The notes: a model not told the origin generated them from the letters alone. Positions 15,589 to 25,210 are shown, numbered from the stretch's first letter. The stretch: 64,000 nucleotides of DNA from Lepagella muris (GCF_004793975.1 NZ_SRYB01000018.1:34061-98060); one strand, 5' to 3'. A program made the numbers and translations.

Positions 15589-15633
15589 AATGACCGCGAC
15601 CGAGATGATTAAATCATTTCGGTCGCGGTCATT
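15589..15633. terminator. Bidirectional terminator between the NlpE gene and the hexuronate operon
   Basis: AATGACCGCGACCGA and TCGGTCGCGGTCATT form a strong stem, extended by ATGATT/AATCAT near the loop. It lies 48 bases after the plus-strand stop and 18 bases after the minus-strand stop at 15651, so it can serve both. Confidence 0.8.
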
Positions 15634-15650
15634 ATATGTTACAGCGTATA

Positions 15651-16463
15651 TTACAGCACGAAGGCGTTGAAACCGCCGTCAACCACGGCAACGGTGCCGG
15701 TCACGAATGAGGAGGCATCGCTGATGAGATATTGGATTGTGCCGCACAGTTCTTCCGGTTTGCCGAAACGCTTGAACGGGGTCTGACGTATCACGTCGGC
15801 ACCACGCTCAGTGAGAGAGCCGTCTTCGTTGGTGAGGAGCGCACGGTTCTGATTGGTGATGAAGAACCCGGGGGCAATGGCATTGACGCGAATCTCAGGA
15901 GTGAATTTCTTAGCCACCTCATTAGCCATGAACTCTGTGAAGTTGCTTATGCCGGCTTTTGCAGCTGAATATCCCATCACTCTTGTCATAGGGCGGAAAG
16001 CTGCCATAGATGAGAAATTGACGATCGCGCCTTTTCCTACCTCTACCATCGGGCGCAGGAAAATCTGCGTGGGTAGCACTGTTCCGGTGAGGTTGACGTT
16101 GAGTACTTTCTGGAAAGCCTCAATGTCGAGGTCAAAGAATGTGTTGCCGGGGGGTATTGTAGCACCCGGCATATTCCCTCCGGCAGCGTTGAGGAGCGCG
16201 TCGATACGACCGTACTTAGCCATAATCTCATCGCAATTCTGCTGAAGCATCTCCGCGTTAAGCACGTCAGTGGAGAGGAACATCGCTTCACCACCGGCTT
16301 CGATGATCTCATTCACAATCTTCTCGCCCTCATCCTTTCGGCGTCCTAATATTACTACTTTTGCACCCTCTTTTGCGAGATATGCGCTTATGCAGGCTCC
16401 GAGCACTCCGGTGCCGCCGGTGATTACCACCACTTTATCTTTGACTGAAAATAATTCGTTCAT
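15651..16463 (-). CDS. SDR-family fructuronate reductase (mannonate oxidoreductase)
   Basis: This 270-residue short-chain dehydrogenase has the NAD(P) motif ITGGTGVLGACISAYLAKEG near the start, AAGGNMPG in the middle and the catalytic YSAAK followed by RVNAIAPGFF. The C-terminus carries the usual VTGTVAVVDGGF. It is the last gene of the hexuronate operon, next to mannonate dehydratase, so it probably reduces D-fructuronate to D-mannonate. Many Bacteroidetes use this SDR enzyme in place of the unrelated long-chain UxuB. No separate tagaturonate reductase or altronate dehydratase is present, so galacturonate would need other genes for full use. Confidence 0.82.
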   Translation of the reverse strand: MNELFSVKDKVVVITGGTGVLGACISAYLAKEGAKVVILGRRKDEGEKIVNEIIEAGGEAMFLSTDVLNAEMLQQNCDEIMAKYGRIDALLNAAGGNMPGATIPPGNTFFDLDIEAFQKVLNVNLTGTVLPTQIFLRPMVEVGKGAIVNFSSMAAFRPMTRVMGYSAAKAGISNFTEFMANEVAKKFTPEIRVNAIAPGFFITNQNRALLTNEDGSLTERGADVIRQTPFKRFGKPEELCGTIQYLISDASSFVTGTVAVVDGGFNAFVL

Positions 16464-16482
16464 TTTGGGGTTGGGGTTTTGA

Positions 16483-16572
16483 TGTCATTTTGGTCATTTT
16501 GGGTCAATAATGTCAATATTGTCAATATTGACATTAAGGTCATTAAGGACATTAAGGTCAGAATTGACAGTA
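16483..16572. repeat. ATTGTCA/TGACATT short-repeat region
   Basis: Many copies of TGTCAAT, GGTCATT, GACATTAAGG and their inversions fill the gap between the two genes. The wording is close to the array at 11693-11767. It includes AATATTGTCAATATTGACATT, which can fold on itself. Confidence 0.7.
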
Positions 16573-16579
16573 ATGATTT

Positions 16580-17740
16580 TTACTCTGTTGCGACTGTTGC
16601 CATTACTCCGGCGATCTCGCCGAGGGCGAGCATGCGTCCGTGGAAGGAGTAGCCGGCATTGTAGCCCATCTTCTCATCTCCGAGCATGAGGGGGGCGTGG
16701 TCAACGCGCATCGGGACTCCGGGGCGCGCTTTCTCGAATGTGCGGACAATCTCGATGAGACGTGGGTCAAGGTGAGTCGCTTCCTTGAAGTCGCCGTTGG
16801 GAAGCACTCGGCAGATGCGGGCATGCACGAAATGGGTGCGGTCGGCATACTTCTTTGCGAGAGCCACCACATCGTTATGTGCTCCGGCACTCAGCGACCC
16901 GGCACAGAATGTCAAGCCGTTGTGTGGATTCGGCACGGCATCCAGAAACTTGCGGATGTCGTCGTCGCAGGTGACGATACGCGGGAGACCGAGTATCTGC
17001 AATGGAGGGTCGTCCGGATGCACGCACATGTCTATGCCATACTCATCGCATACGGGCATTATGGCATTGAGGAAATAAGCCATGTTGGCACGAAGTGTAT
17101 TGGCATCAATCCCTTTGTAGAGAGCGAGGAGTTCGCGGAATTTGCCGACGGGATCAAGGTCGCCCTCCGAGATGTTGCCATTGACAAATCCCTGGGTCTT
17201 CACTATGATATTATCGACAAGGCGTTTCTCTCCATCCTTATCCATGCGCGGCTTCACCTCCTCATTCATTCTGCGGATAGTCTCTTCGTCATAGTCCTTC
17301 TCCGCCCCCTCACGCTTGAGGATGTGGATGTCGAAATATGCAAATTCCGCACGGTTGAAGTAGAGATTGGAGGTGCCGTCGGAATTCGGGTACTCCAGCT
17401 CGGTACGTGCCCAGTCGAGCACGGGCATGAAATTGTAACATATAGTCTTCACTCCCGCTTTACCGAGATTGGCAAGGCTCACCTTGTAGTTCTCGATAAG
17501 CGCGTCACGGTTCGGTCCGGCATATTTTATCTCCTCGCTTACGGGAAGACTCTCCACGACAGACCAACGCAGACCGTGCTCTTCGATATAATCCTTCATC
17601 TTCATCACCTCTTCCATGCTCCAAACCTCACCGTTGGGGATATGATGAAGCGCGGTGACGATACCCTCCACACCAATCTGGCGGAGCATGTCGAGCGTGA
17701 TCGGGTCGTTGGGACCGAACCATCTCCAGGTCTTTTCCAT
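16580..17740 (-). CDS. uxuA: Mannonate dehydratase
   Basis: This 386-residue protein begins MEKTWRWFGPNDPITLDMLRQIGVEGIVTALHHIP, which is diagnostic of the UxuA family. It contains the metal-binding CVHPDDPP and the end region MRVDHAPLM. UxuA dehydrates D-mannonate to 2-keto-3-deoxygluconate in a TIM barrel with Mn or Fe. It lies 4 bases downstream of uxaC, so the two are probably coupled. Confidence 0.95.
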   Translation of the reverse strand: MEKTWRWFGPNDPITLDMLRQIGVEGIVTALHHIPNGEVWSMEEVMKMKDYIEEHGLRWSVVESLPVSEEIKYAGPNRDALIENYKVSLANLGKAGVKTICYNFMPVLDWARTELEYPNSDGTSNLYFNRAEFAYFDIHILKREGAEKDYDEETIRRMNEEVKPRMDKDGEKRLVDNIIVKTQGFVNGNISEGDLDPVGKFRELLALYKGIDANTLRANMAYFLNAIMPVCDEYGIDMCVHPDDPPLQILGLPRIVTCDDDIRKFLDAVPNPHNGLTFCAGSLSAGAHNDVVALAKKYADRTHFVHARICRVLPNGDFKEATHLDPRLIEIVRTFEKARPGVPMRVDHAPLMLGDEKMGYNAGYSFHGRMLALGEIAGVMATVATE

Positions 17741-17744
17741 TATC

Positions 17745-19145
17745 TTAGAATTTGAAATAGTTTTTAGTGTTGTAGTAGCAGATATCCTCCACCATCTTCC
17801 CGACTCTTTCGTATTCCTCCTCCGGAATCAGACCTTTCTCCAGGTCGTTGCCGAGCAGGTTGCACAGAACGCGACGGAAATACTCATGGCGAGGATAGGA
17901 TAGGAATGAGCGAGAATCTGTCAACATACCTACGAAACGGCTCAGCAGTCCCTGCATAGAGAGGGCGTTCATCTGAGCCTCCATTCCGTAAAGCTGGTCG
18001 TTGAACCACCAACCTGAGCCCATCTGTATCTTTCCCGGTACAGACCCATCCTGGAAATTGGCAATCATAGCCGCTACCCATGTATTGTCGGCGGGATTGA
18101 GATTGTAGAGGATAGTCTTTGCAAGGCGGTTGTCGGAGTCAAGGGCATCAAGGAACCGGGCAATCGGTATGGCACAGCTGTAGTCGCCGATAGTGTCGAA
18201 ACCGGTGTCGGGACCGAGACGGCGGAACATGCGCGAGTTGACGTTGCGCAATGGTCCGAAATGGAACTGTTGCACCCATCCCTTCTCATGATTCATTCGG
18301 CAGATTTCAAGTAGAATTGCAGTCTGTAGCTTTGTGATCTCTTCCTGCGAGAGAGCCATCCCGCCCCTTACCTTGGCAAAGAGGGTAGTCGCTTCCTCCT
18401 CCGTGCATTCCGCCCATGGGAATGAGCTGACGCCATGGTCAGCGACGTTACAGCCTTGCGATGCGAAGAAGTCATGACGGTTGCGGAGAGCTGCCAACAG
18501 ATCGGGATAGGAGGCTATTGTCATTCCGGCGGCTTCCGCGAGACGGTCTACATATTCATTGTAGGCGATCGGGTTATCCACTGCCATAGCCTTGTCTGGA
18601 CGCCAGGCTGGCAGCACTTTCACCTTGAAACCGCTTTCGCGTATCCGGCGGTGATATTCGAGGGAGTCGGCGGGGTCGTCAGTGGTGCATACCGCCTCCA
18701 CGTTATATCTCTCCATCAGTCCTCTTGCGGAGAAACCGGGTTGCTTCAGCAGTTCGTTGCAGGCATCGTAGATTTCGCGGGCAGTGGATGGATTCAGCAC
18801 CTTGTCGATACCGAAGGCGGTCTTCAGTTCGAGGTGGGTCCAATGATAGAGTGGATTGCGGAGGGTATATGGAAGAGTCTCCGCCCATTTCTGGAATTTC
18901 TCCCATGGATCGGCATCACCGGTGATGTATCGCTCATCAGTGCCGTTTGCTCGCATGGCACGCCATTTGTAGTGGTCGCCGCCGAGCCATAGCTCGGTGA
19001 TGGAGGAGAATTGCTTATCATCTGCGATCTCCTTTGGGGAGAGGTGGCAGTGATAGTCGATTATAGGGAGGCTGGAGGCATGCTCGCGGTATAGTCGGCG
19101 GGCAGATTCTGTCTCCAAGAGGAAGTTTTCGTTGATGAAAGGCAT
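17745..19145 (-). CDS. uxaC: Uronate isomerase
   Basis: This 466-residue protein has the N-terminal metal motif IIDYHCHLSPKEIADD, CTTDDPADSLEYH, and the late FVGMLTDSRSFLSYPRHEYFRR, all typical of UxaC in the amidohydrolase superfamily. It converts D-glucuronate to D-fructuronate and D-galacturonate to D-tagaturonate. It is the fourth gene of the operon, 144 bases after the transporter. Confidence 0.95.
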   Translation of the reverse strand: MPFINENFLLETESARRLYREHASSLPIIDYHCHLSPKEIADDKQFSSITELWLGGDHYKWRAMRANGTDERYITGDADPWEKFQKWAETLPYTLRNPLYHWTHLELKTAFGIDKVLNPSTAREIYDACNELLKQPGFSARGLMERYNVEAVCTTDDPADSLEYHRRIRESGFKVKVLPAWRPDKAMAVDNPIAYNEYVDRLAEAAGMTIASYPDLLAALRNRHDFFASQGCNVADHGVSSFPWAECTEEEATTLFAKVRGGMALSQEEITKLQTAILLEICRMNHEKGWVQQFHFGPLRNVNSRMFRRLGPDTGFDTIGDYSCAIPIARFLDALDSDNRLAKTILYNLNPADNTWVAAMIANFQDGSVPGKIQMGSGWWFNDQLYGMEAQMNALSMQGLLSRFVGMLTDSRSFLSYPRHEYFRRVLCNLLGNDLEKGLIPEEEYERVGKMVEDICYYNTKNYFKF

Positions 19146-19289
19146 TGTGATATTATTTATGATTTTTGGGGCTTTTGGCTGGGCTTTCGCTTTGGGGCTT
19201 GACTTGGCTTTCGCGCTTCGCGCTCACACCTGGATCAAAACTGCTATGTATTTTATGATCACATTTGAAGCTCTTTTCTCTCTGCTCTT

Positions 19290-20804
19290 TTATTTGAGGA
19301 CTACGAGCTTGTATCTGGGGACGAGGAGCTTCATCATGATCCAGCTGAAGAGATAGGCTGATCCGGCTATGAGGAATACGATCATGTAGCCGGCATGTTT
19401 CCCTTCGTAGCCCATGAAGGATAGACCGGAGTTTTCGGCGTAGGTGAAGAGGAGACCTGCTCCATAGTTGGAGCAGAAGCTGCCGAGTCCGCTTGCGAGT
19501 CCGGCGGCACCAGTCACGGTGGCGACGACTGATTTCGGGAACATGTCGCTAACCACGTTGTAGACGTTGGCACTCCAGCTCTGATGTGCGGCACACATTA
19601 TGCCGATTATAGCAACCGGAAACCACATCGAGATTCCGCCGAGTGGCATCACCGCCCAGCCGAGCAGGGGGAAGATGGCAAAGATGAGCATTGCTTTCAT
19701 TCTTCCGGAATAGGGATTGAGTCGGTTGCGGTTGATGAAGAATGTCGGGAGGTAGCTTCCGGCAAGCGAGAGCATTGAGATCAGATAGATGGTGAATATG
19801 GCAAACATCCCCTCAGTGGAGGCTGTGGAGTAGCCGTAGACTTCGCTGATAAATGCCGGTGCCCAGAAAAGCAGGAACCACCATACGGAATCGGGGAGGA
19901 AACGTCCGAAGATCACAGCCCATGTCTGACGGAACGTGAATGCCTGAAGCAGACCCACCTTGGAATCCTCCTGAATCTTCACCTCTTTCTTCTCCGACAC
20001 CCTCTCCATTGATGCTTCGGAATGAAGATCCTGTTCGATATATGCAAGCTCTGCCTGATTTACATGAGGATTCTTGCGAGGCTCTTTGTAGATGAACACC
20101 CAGAATCCCATCCAGATGAATCCGAGTATGCCGATTGCGAGGAATGCCATTTCCCAACCATAATATTTTGCAATGAGAGGGATGGTGAAGGGAGCCATTA
20201 GGGCACCGATCTGAGCTCCGGAATTGAAGATGCCTGTGGCGAAACCGCGGTCTTTCTTAGGGAAATATTCCGCCACCGCCTTTATCGAGGAGGGGAAGTT
20301 GCCCGCTTCACCGACTGATAGCACCACACGTGCGGCTATGAAAAGCCATACGCTGACCGTAGTGACCATCACGCCCACATCGGCAGCTTTCTGTGCGGCA
20401 AGAAGATTCTCACGAGCTGCGAGGAAGGAGGGATTCCAGTCGCCGGTGACTATGCCGTCGGTCAGCACTCCGCAGAAAGCGTGCATACATGCGCCTGCCG
20501 ACCATATCCCGATAGCCCATAGATAGCCTCTTTTTGTGCCAACATAGTCGATGAATTTTCCGGCAAAGAGCATTGACACGGCATATACAATTGAGAATAT
20601 GCCGGTAATCCTGCCGTAGTCGGCATCCGTCCAATTAAATTCCGGAGCTATAAAGTTTTTCCATGTCAGCGACAGCACCTGACGGTCGAGATAGTTGACC
20701 ACGAGAGCCACAAAGAGCATGGCACATATTACCCAACGATAGTTGGTCATTTTTTCATTTCCGGGATATGAAGGGTTTTCCATGTTTAAAGAGTTTTGTT
20801 TCAT
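19290..20804 (-). CDS. MFS hexuronate transporter (ExuT-like)
   Basis: This 504-residue protein has about twelve helices. The anion:cation symporter subfamily is indicated by NWTDADYGRITGIFSIVYAVSMLFAGKFIDYVGTKRGY and by ARVVLSVGEAGNFPSSIKAVAEYFPKKDRGFATGIFNSG. Relatives import glucuronate and galacturonate by proton symport. A loop of about 70 charged residues between helices six and seven holds EKKEVKIQEDSK. The start at 20804 is used; starts at residue 8 or 19 are also possible. Its place between aldolase and isomerase genes supports a hexuronate substrate. Confidence 0.88.
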   Translation of the reverse strand: MKQNSLNMENPSYPGNEKMTNYRWVICAMLFVALVVNYLDRQVLSLTWKNFIAPEFNWTDADYGRITGIFSIVYAVSMLFAGKFIDYVGTKRGYLWAIGIWSAGACMHAFCGVLTDGIVTGDWNPSFLAARENLLAAQKAADVGVMVTTVSVWLFIAARVVLSVGEAGNFPSSIKAVAEYFPKKDRGFATGIFNSGAQIGALMAPFTIPLIAKYYGWEMAFLAIGILGFIWMGFWVFIYKEPRKNPHVNQAELAYIEQDLHSEASMERVSEKKEVKIQEDSKVGLLQAFTFRQTWAVIFGRFLPDSVWWFLLFWAPAFISEVYGYSTASTEGMFAIFTIYLISMLSLAGSYLPTFFINRNRLNPYSGRMKAMLIFAIFPLLGWAVMPLGGISMWFPVAIIGIMCAAHQSWSANVYNVVSDMFPKSVVATVTGAAGLASGLGSFCSNYGAGLLFTYAENSGLSFMGYEGKHAGYMIVFLIAGSAYLFSWIMMKLLVPRYKLVVLK

Positions 20805-20867
20805 GTTAGGGAGCGGAGAGGGCGTATGGGAGAAGAGGGGGAGCGGAGAGAGGAAGAGGATGAATGG

Positions 20868-21527
20868 TTATTTCTTGCAGAAGGAGAGTGCTTCCTTGCA
20901 TTTGTCTGTGATTACATTCCAGTTGGCGGCAGCTATAGTCTCTTTCGGGAATAGCTTCGATCCCATTCCGACGGCGAAAACTCCGGCTTTAAACCAGGAT
21001 GAAAGATTCTCCTCGGTAGGTTCCACACCGCCTGTCACCATGATCTTTGACCAAGGCATCGGGGCGAGTAAACCTTTCACCATCTTCGGACCGAGCACAT
21101 CGCCGGGGAAGAGCTTGCACACGTCGCACCCAGCCTCCTGCGCGAATCCGATCTCGCTGATGCTTCCGCATCCAGGCACGTAAGGCACACCGCGACGGTT
21201 GCATATCTTTGCCACTTCGGGGTTGAAAAGCGGTCCCACCACGAAATCGGCACCAAGCTGCATGTAGAGAGCTGCGGTGGCAGGTTCAACAATCGAGCCT
21301 ACGCCGAGAGCCATTTCCGGACATTCCTCCGCTACAAATTTGGAAACTTCCGCAAATACCTCATGTGCGAAGTCGCCACGGTTGGTAAATTCAAACAGGC
21401 GCACACCACCGTCGTAGCATGCCTTCACCACAGCCTTTGCCACTTCGGCATCTTTATGATAGAAGACAGGCACCATCGGTGCGGCTGCCATTTTATTGAG
21501 TACACTGAGTTTATTGTTTCTTGCCAT
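20868..21527 (-). CDS. eda: 2-keto-3-deoxy-6-phosphogluconate aldolase
   Basis: This 219-residue class I aldolase has the N-terminal active-site region VFYHKDAEVAKAVVKACYDGGVRLFEFTNRG, GVGSIVEPATA, and the Schiff-base lysine in CKLFPGDVLGP. It splits KDPG into pyruvate and glyceraldehyde-3-phosphate, the last step of hexuronate use. It sits between the kinase and the transporter in the operon. Confidence 0.92.
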   Translation of the reverse strand: MARNNKLSVLNKMAAAPMVPVFYHKDAEVAKAVVKACYDGGVRLFEFTNRGDFAHEVFAEVSKFVAEECPEMALGVGSIVEPATAALYMQLGADFVVGPLFNPEVAKICNRRGVPYVPGCGSISEIGFAQEAGCDVCKLFPGDVLGPKMVKGLLAPMPWSKIMVTGGVEPTEENLSSWFKAGVFAVGMGSKLFPKETIAAANWNVITDKCKEALSFCKK

Positions 21528-21627
21528 TGTCAGGTAATTTTGATTCTTTGTTTAGTAAGATTTGTGATTCGTTTAATCAATAGTTGAATCAATATGAGTG
21601 GAATCAAATGATGGGAAATCCGAATAA

Positions 21628-22650
21628 TCAGCGTTGCACTCTTCCGTTGGCACTACCTCCGGCGAGAGCCTTCACTTCATCTTCCGTCACGAGATTGAAG
21701 TCGCCCGGAATTGTCTGCTTTAGGGCAGAGGCGGCTACGGCAAATTCAAGAGCCTCACCCTGCGTAGGCATTGTGAGCAATCCGTGGATAAGACCTCCGG
21801 AGAAGGAGTCGCCTCCGCCTACGCGGTCAACGATGGGATTTATGTCGTAGCGTTTTGATTCATAAAATTCCTCGCCATTGAAGATCATGCCTTTCCAACC
21901 GTTGTGGGTGGCGGAGAAACTTTCGCGCAAAGTGGATACCACATACTTGAACCCGAATTGTTTTGCCATCTCACGGAATATATTCTTATAGCCCTCGGCA
22001 TTGGTGTCGCCACCCTCTACGTCGGCATCCGGTTTGAATCCAAGGCAAAGCTCCGCATCCTCCTCATTACCGATGCACACATCCACGTACTGCATCAGCG
22101 GACGCATTACAGACTGAGCCTTCTCCTTTGTCCATAATTTCTTGCGGAAATTGAGGTCGACGCTGACCGTGACTCCGTGCCGTTTTGCCGCCTCACACGC
22201 CAGACGTGTCAATTCAGCCGCCTTGTCGCTGATAGCGGGGGTTATTCCGCTCCAATGGAACCAGTCGGCACCCTCCATAATCTTATCGAAATCGAAATCT
22301 TCGGGGTCGGCTTCAGCGATAGCAGATCCGGCTCTGTCGTATATCACTTTTGACGGACGCATTGACGCTCCGGTCTCGCAGTAGTAGATTCCGACGCGGT
22401 TTCCGCCACGTGCGATGAAATCGGTGTTCACACCATATCGGCGTAGGGCGTTGACGGCGGCTTGTCCGATTTCGTGTGTAGGCAATTTTGACACGAAGAA
22501 AGCCTCGTGTCCATAGTTGGCACAGCTGACAGCCACGTTGGCTTCGCCACCTCCCCAGATTACGCGGAACGAGTCAGACTGAATGAATCTGTCGTTGGCG
22601 GAAGGAGACAGGCGCAGCATGATCTCCCCTAAGGTAATAATTTTGCTCAT
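21628..22650 (-). CDS. kdgK: 2-keto-3-deoxygluconate kinase
   Basis: This 340-residue PfkB-family sugar kinase has GEIMLRLSP at the N-terminus, the substrate loop GGGEANVAVSCANYG, and the C-terminal PfkB motif DRVGGGDSFSGGLIHGL with the catalytic aspartate. It phosphorylates 2-keto-3-deoxygluconate to KDPG. It is the first gene of the six-gene hexuronate operon. The gap to eda (21528-21627) carries loose copies of GATTC/GAATC. Confidence 0.92.
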   Translation of the reverse strand: MSKIITLGEIMLRLSPSANDRFIQSDSFRVIWGGGEANVAVSCANYGHEAFFVSKLPTHEIGQAAVNALRRYGVNTDFIARGGNRVGIYYCETGASMRPSKVIYDRAGSAIAEADPEDFDFDKIMEGADWFHWSGITPAISDKAAELTRLACEAAKRHGVTVSVDLNFRKKLWTKEKAQSVMRPLMQYVDVCIGNEEDAELCLGFKPDADVEGGDTNAEGYKNIFREMAKQFGFKYVVSTLRESFSATHNGWKGMIFNGEEFYESKRYDINPIVDRVGGGDSFSGGLIHGLLTMPTQGEALEFAVAASALKQTIPGDFNLVTEDEVKALAGGSANGRVQR

Positions 22651-22978
22651 AATGTCAGTTCATTTAGATAGGAAACTGTATTATCCCAAGGTTGGTTTAG
22701 GTTGTTTAGGTTACGGAATAATACTCTTTCCACAATGCAAATTTATATATAAAAAAGCAAATAAAGGAATGCTAAAAAGTCAATTTTACAAATATGAAAG
22801 AAAATAATACGTATTTGGATGAAATTTGTCTTAATATGTTACGTTTCTTAAGTATCAAAAAATTATTCAACATTTTTAATTTGTTGAGACTCCATTGCAC
22901 GATTTCCACAGATTGGAGTTTTATACTCAATCTTATAAAAAATATAGACTAATAAAAAAATATATAGGATTCTGAATT
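22651..22978. other. Divergent 328-bp promoter region
   Basis: No gene is seen. On the minus strand TAAATTTG (22738-22745) matches the -7 box for kdgK, but no -33 box lies at the right distance, which would suit an activator-dependent promoter. The part from 22790 to 22978 is AT-rich and should hold the promoter of the Nudix gene; no clear box was found. Confidence 0.35.
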
Positions 22979-23488
22979 ATGAAGAAAGATAATTTGGAAG
23001 AGGTTTTTCCGATAGTTGATGAAGAGGGCAACGTGGTCGGTAAGGCTTCGAGAAAGGAATGTCATGATGGTTCGAAACTATTGCATCCGGTGGTGCATCT
23101 CCACGTCTTTGACAAGGACGGTAGACTGTATCTCCAGCGTCGTCCCGATTGGAAGGATATCCAGCCAGGTAAATGGGATACTGCTGTAGGCGGCCACGTG
23201 GATTATGGTGAGGATGTGGAGACCGCCCTCCGTCGAGAGGCGGCTGAGGAGCTTGGTCTGATGGATTTCCAACCGACAGCGTTGCGCAGATACGTGTTTG
23301 AATCTTCTCGCGAACGAGAGCTTGTCAATTCATTCAGCACGGAGATCGACTACCTTCCCATACCGTCGGATGAACTTGACGGAGGACGGTTCTGGAGCAG
23401 GGAGGAGATTCTGGAGAATATGGAGAAAGGGGTGTTCACTCCAAATTTTGAACAGGAATATATGTCGTTGTTTGGAGCGGGAAAATGA
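22979..23488 (+). CDS. Nudix hydrolase (IDI-like subgroup)
   Basis: This 169-residue protein has a perfect Nudix box from GHVDYGE to REAAEELGL (Gx5Ex7REUxEExGU) at about residues 71-93. The N-terminal FPIVDEEGNVVGKASRKECHDGSKLLHPVVHLHVF resembles the isopentenyl-diphosphate isomerase-like Nudix proteins of the YfcD type. These hydrolyse nucleoside-diphosphate-linked compounds; the exact substrate is unknown. The MFS gene follows 15 bases later and is likely co-transcribed. Confidence 0.85.
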   Translation: MKKDNLEEVFPIVDEEGNVVGKASRKECHDGSKLLHPVVHLHVFDKDGRLYLQRRPDWKDIQPGKWDTAVGGHVDYGEDVETALRREAAEELGLMDFQPTALRRYVFESSRERELVNSFSTEIDYLPIPSDELDGGRFWSREEILENMEKGVFTPNFEQEYMSLFGAGK

Positions 23489-23503
23489 TCTATTATCCGG
23501 GAA

Positions 23504-24724
23504 ATGACAGAAAAAAGAGGAATTATGACTCCTGACAGTAAGAGGATTCAGATGGATAGTGAGAGTAATCAGATAGGGAAACGTTACTTCCTTTTCCTGA
23601 TAATATTTTTAGGTGCACTTTCAGCCTTCGGACCGTTTATCACCGATTTCTATCTGCCGACATTGCCATCAATGACGTCAGTGTTTAATACTTCGGAGTC
23701 GATGGTTCAGCTTGGATTGACCACGAGCCTTGTAGGTATTGCAATCGGTCAGGTCTTTTTTGGTCCGATCAGCGACAAATATGGCAGGAAGCATATCATG
23801 ATAATGTCGCTGATATTGTTTGTGGCGGCTACGTTGGGATGTATCTGGTCGCCGACGATAGAGGTGTTCAACGTGTTCCGTTTCCTGCAAGGATTGGGAG
23901 GATCGGGAAGTATTGTCATGTCGCGTTCAGTAGCCACGGATTGCTATAGAGGCAGGGAACTTGCAAAGATTCTTGCCATAGTTGGTGCCATCAATGGCGT
24001 TGCGCCTGTCGTGGCTCCCGTCACGGGTGGTCTTGTCTCGCGGTCGATAGGGTGGCAGGGTATCTTCTGGATATTATTTGCAATTGGAGTGGTGTTGCTC
24101 GGTATGTGCTCATTATTCAGGGAGTCGCTGAAGATGGAGGATCGGGCAACGTGTCCGGTGTGGAAGACAGCGGGAGGATTTCTCCGCATATTGAGGATTC
24201 CGGATTTCCGTCGCTACGTGTTGATATATTCGTTTGCTTACGGAGCATTATTCGCATATATCTCGTCTGCCTCCTTTATAGTGCAGGAGCATTTCGGCTA
24301 TTCCGAACTTCAGTTCTCTGTCACGTTTGCGGTCAACGCCACAGGTATCGGTATAGGTTCGGGACTCGCCATGCGATTCCGGAAAATGGAGAATGCCGCC
24401 TTATTCAGCACGGGAGGCATGACTACGTTTGCAATCATGCTTCTTGCGATGGGTTTTATGGTTGACTCGTTCCTTGTATATGAGGGGTTGACCTTCCTTA
24501 TGCTGTTTTGTCTTGGCTTTATCTTTCCGTCGGTTTCCGCCCTCGGCATGGAGGCAGGGCGTTCGGCGGCTGGAGCCGCCTCTGCACTGCTCGGAGCCGG
24601 AGGCTTTATATTCGGCGGACTCGTCTCACCCTTGGTCGGTATAGGCGATCTGATACTGTCAACTAATCTTCTCCTCGTAGCCTGCTCGTTAGCGGCATTG
24701 CTCCTCTGTCTCCGCCGCCGCTAA
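23504..24724 (+). CDS. Bcr/CflA-type MFS drug efflux transporter
   Basis: This 406-residue protein has twelve helices. ITDFYLPTLPSM near helix one, GQVFFGPISDKYGRKHIMI in the loop after helix two, and the antiporter region GVAPVVAPVTGG are the marks of the Bcr/CflA drug:proton antiporters. It probably exports drugs or small metabolites across the inner membrane. It meets luxS tail to tail with a 3-base gap. Confidence 0.87.
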   Translation: MTEKRGIMTPDSKRIQMDSESNQIGKRYFLFLIIFLGALSAFGPFITDFYLPTLPSMTSVFNTSESMVQLGLTTSLVGIAIGQVFFGPISDKYGRKHIMIMSLILFVAATLGCIWSPTIEVFNVFRFLQGLGGSGSIVMSRSVATDCYRGRELAKILAIVGAINGVAPVVAPVTGGLVSRSIGWQGIFWILFAIGVVLLGMCSLFRESLKMEDRATCPVWKTAGGFLRILRIPDFRRYVLIYSFAYGALFAYISSASFIVQEHFGYSELQFSVTFAVNATGIGIGSGLAMRFRKMENAALFSTGGMTTFAIMLLAMGFMVDSFLVYEGLTFLMLFCLGFIFPSVSALGMEAGRSAAGAASALLGAGGFIFGGLVSPLVGIGDLILSTNLLLVACSLAALLLCLRRR

Positions 24725-24727
24725 GGT

Positions 24728-25210
24728 TTAGTCGGGATAGGTCATGTTTTCCGGACGGATGTTGAGTAGGACTTCGTTGAGGAAAACGGAAGCAGCTTTT
24801 TTTGCGGCGGGGAGGTCGTTGAAAGAGTAATTGCCGCAGTCTTTGGGTGTGGCTCCTGGTATCTCGCCTGCGAAGTCGGCTATGAAAGAGAATGTGTCTT
24901 TCAGAAGGGGGATGATGTCGGAGGGGGTCAACTTACCCTGCATGAGGAGATAATTGCCGGTGCAGCAGCCCATCGGACCCCAATATACTATTTTGTCTTT
25001 CCATTCAGGATTATTCCGCAGATAGGTGGCGGCGAGATGCTCCATTGCGTGTAATGCTTCCGGGGATAGGGCGGGTTGGCGGTTCGGTTCCGTCAGACGT
25101 ATGTCGAAAGTGGTTATTATATCGCCGGAAGGGGTCACGTCACGCCGTGATACATATACACCGCGCAACAGTCGCAGATGATCGATTGTAAAACTTGCTA
25201 TTTTTTTCAT
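24728..25210 (-). CDS. luxS: S-ribosylhomocysteine lyase
   Basis: This 160-residue protein has all the LuxS active-site marks: HAMEHL with metal ligands His54 and His58 and the base Glu57, GCCTG with the catalytic cysteine at about 82, and DCGNY with the third metal ligand at Cys125. It splits S-ribosylhomocysteine into homocysteine and DPD, the precursor of autoinducer-2. It is a single gene; no Pfs nucleosidase gene is next to it, so its main role may be recycling of the methyl cycle. A minus-strand CAAATTTA (25276-25283) gives a -7-like TAAATTTG upstream. Confidence 0.95.
   Translation of the reverse strand: MKKIASFTIDHLRLLRGVYVSRRDVTPSGDIITTFDIRLTEPNRQPALSPEALHAMEHLAATYLRNNPEWKDKIVYWGPMGCCTGNYLLMQGKLTPSDIIPLLKDTFSFIADFAGEIPGATPKDCGNYSFNDLPAAKKAASVFLNEVLLNIRPENMTYPD

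Noticed and set aside
16640..17755. 371-residue open frame on the plus strand
   Set aside because: It lies wholly antisense to uxuA and uxaC; long open antisense frames are common opposite GC-rich genes, and it shows no domain of its own.
19132..19356. 74-residue hydrophobic plus-strand frame
   Set aside because: It fills the gap between uxaC and the transporter and runs antisense into the transporter end; hydrophobicity comes from T-rich non-coding sequence.
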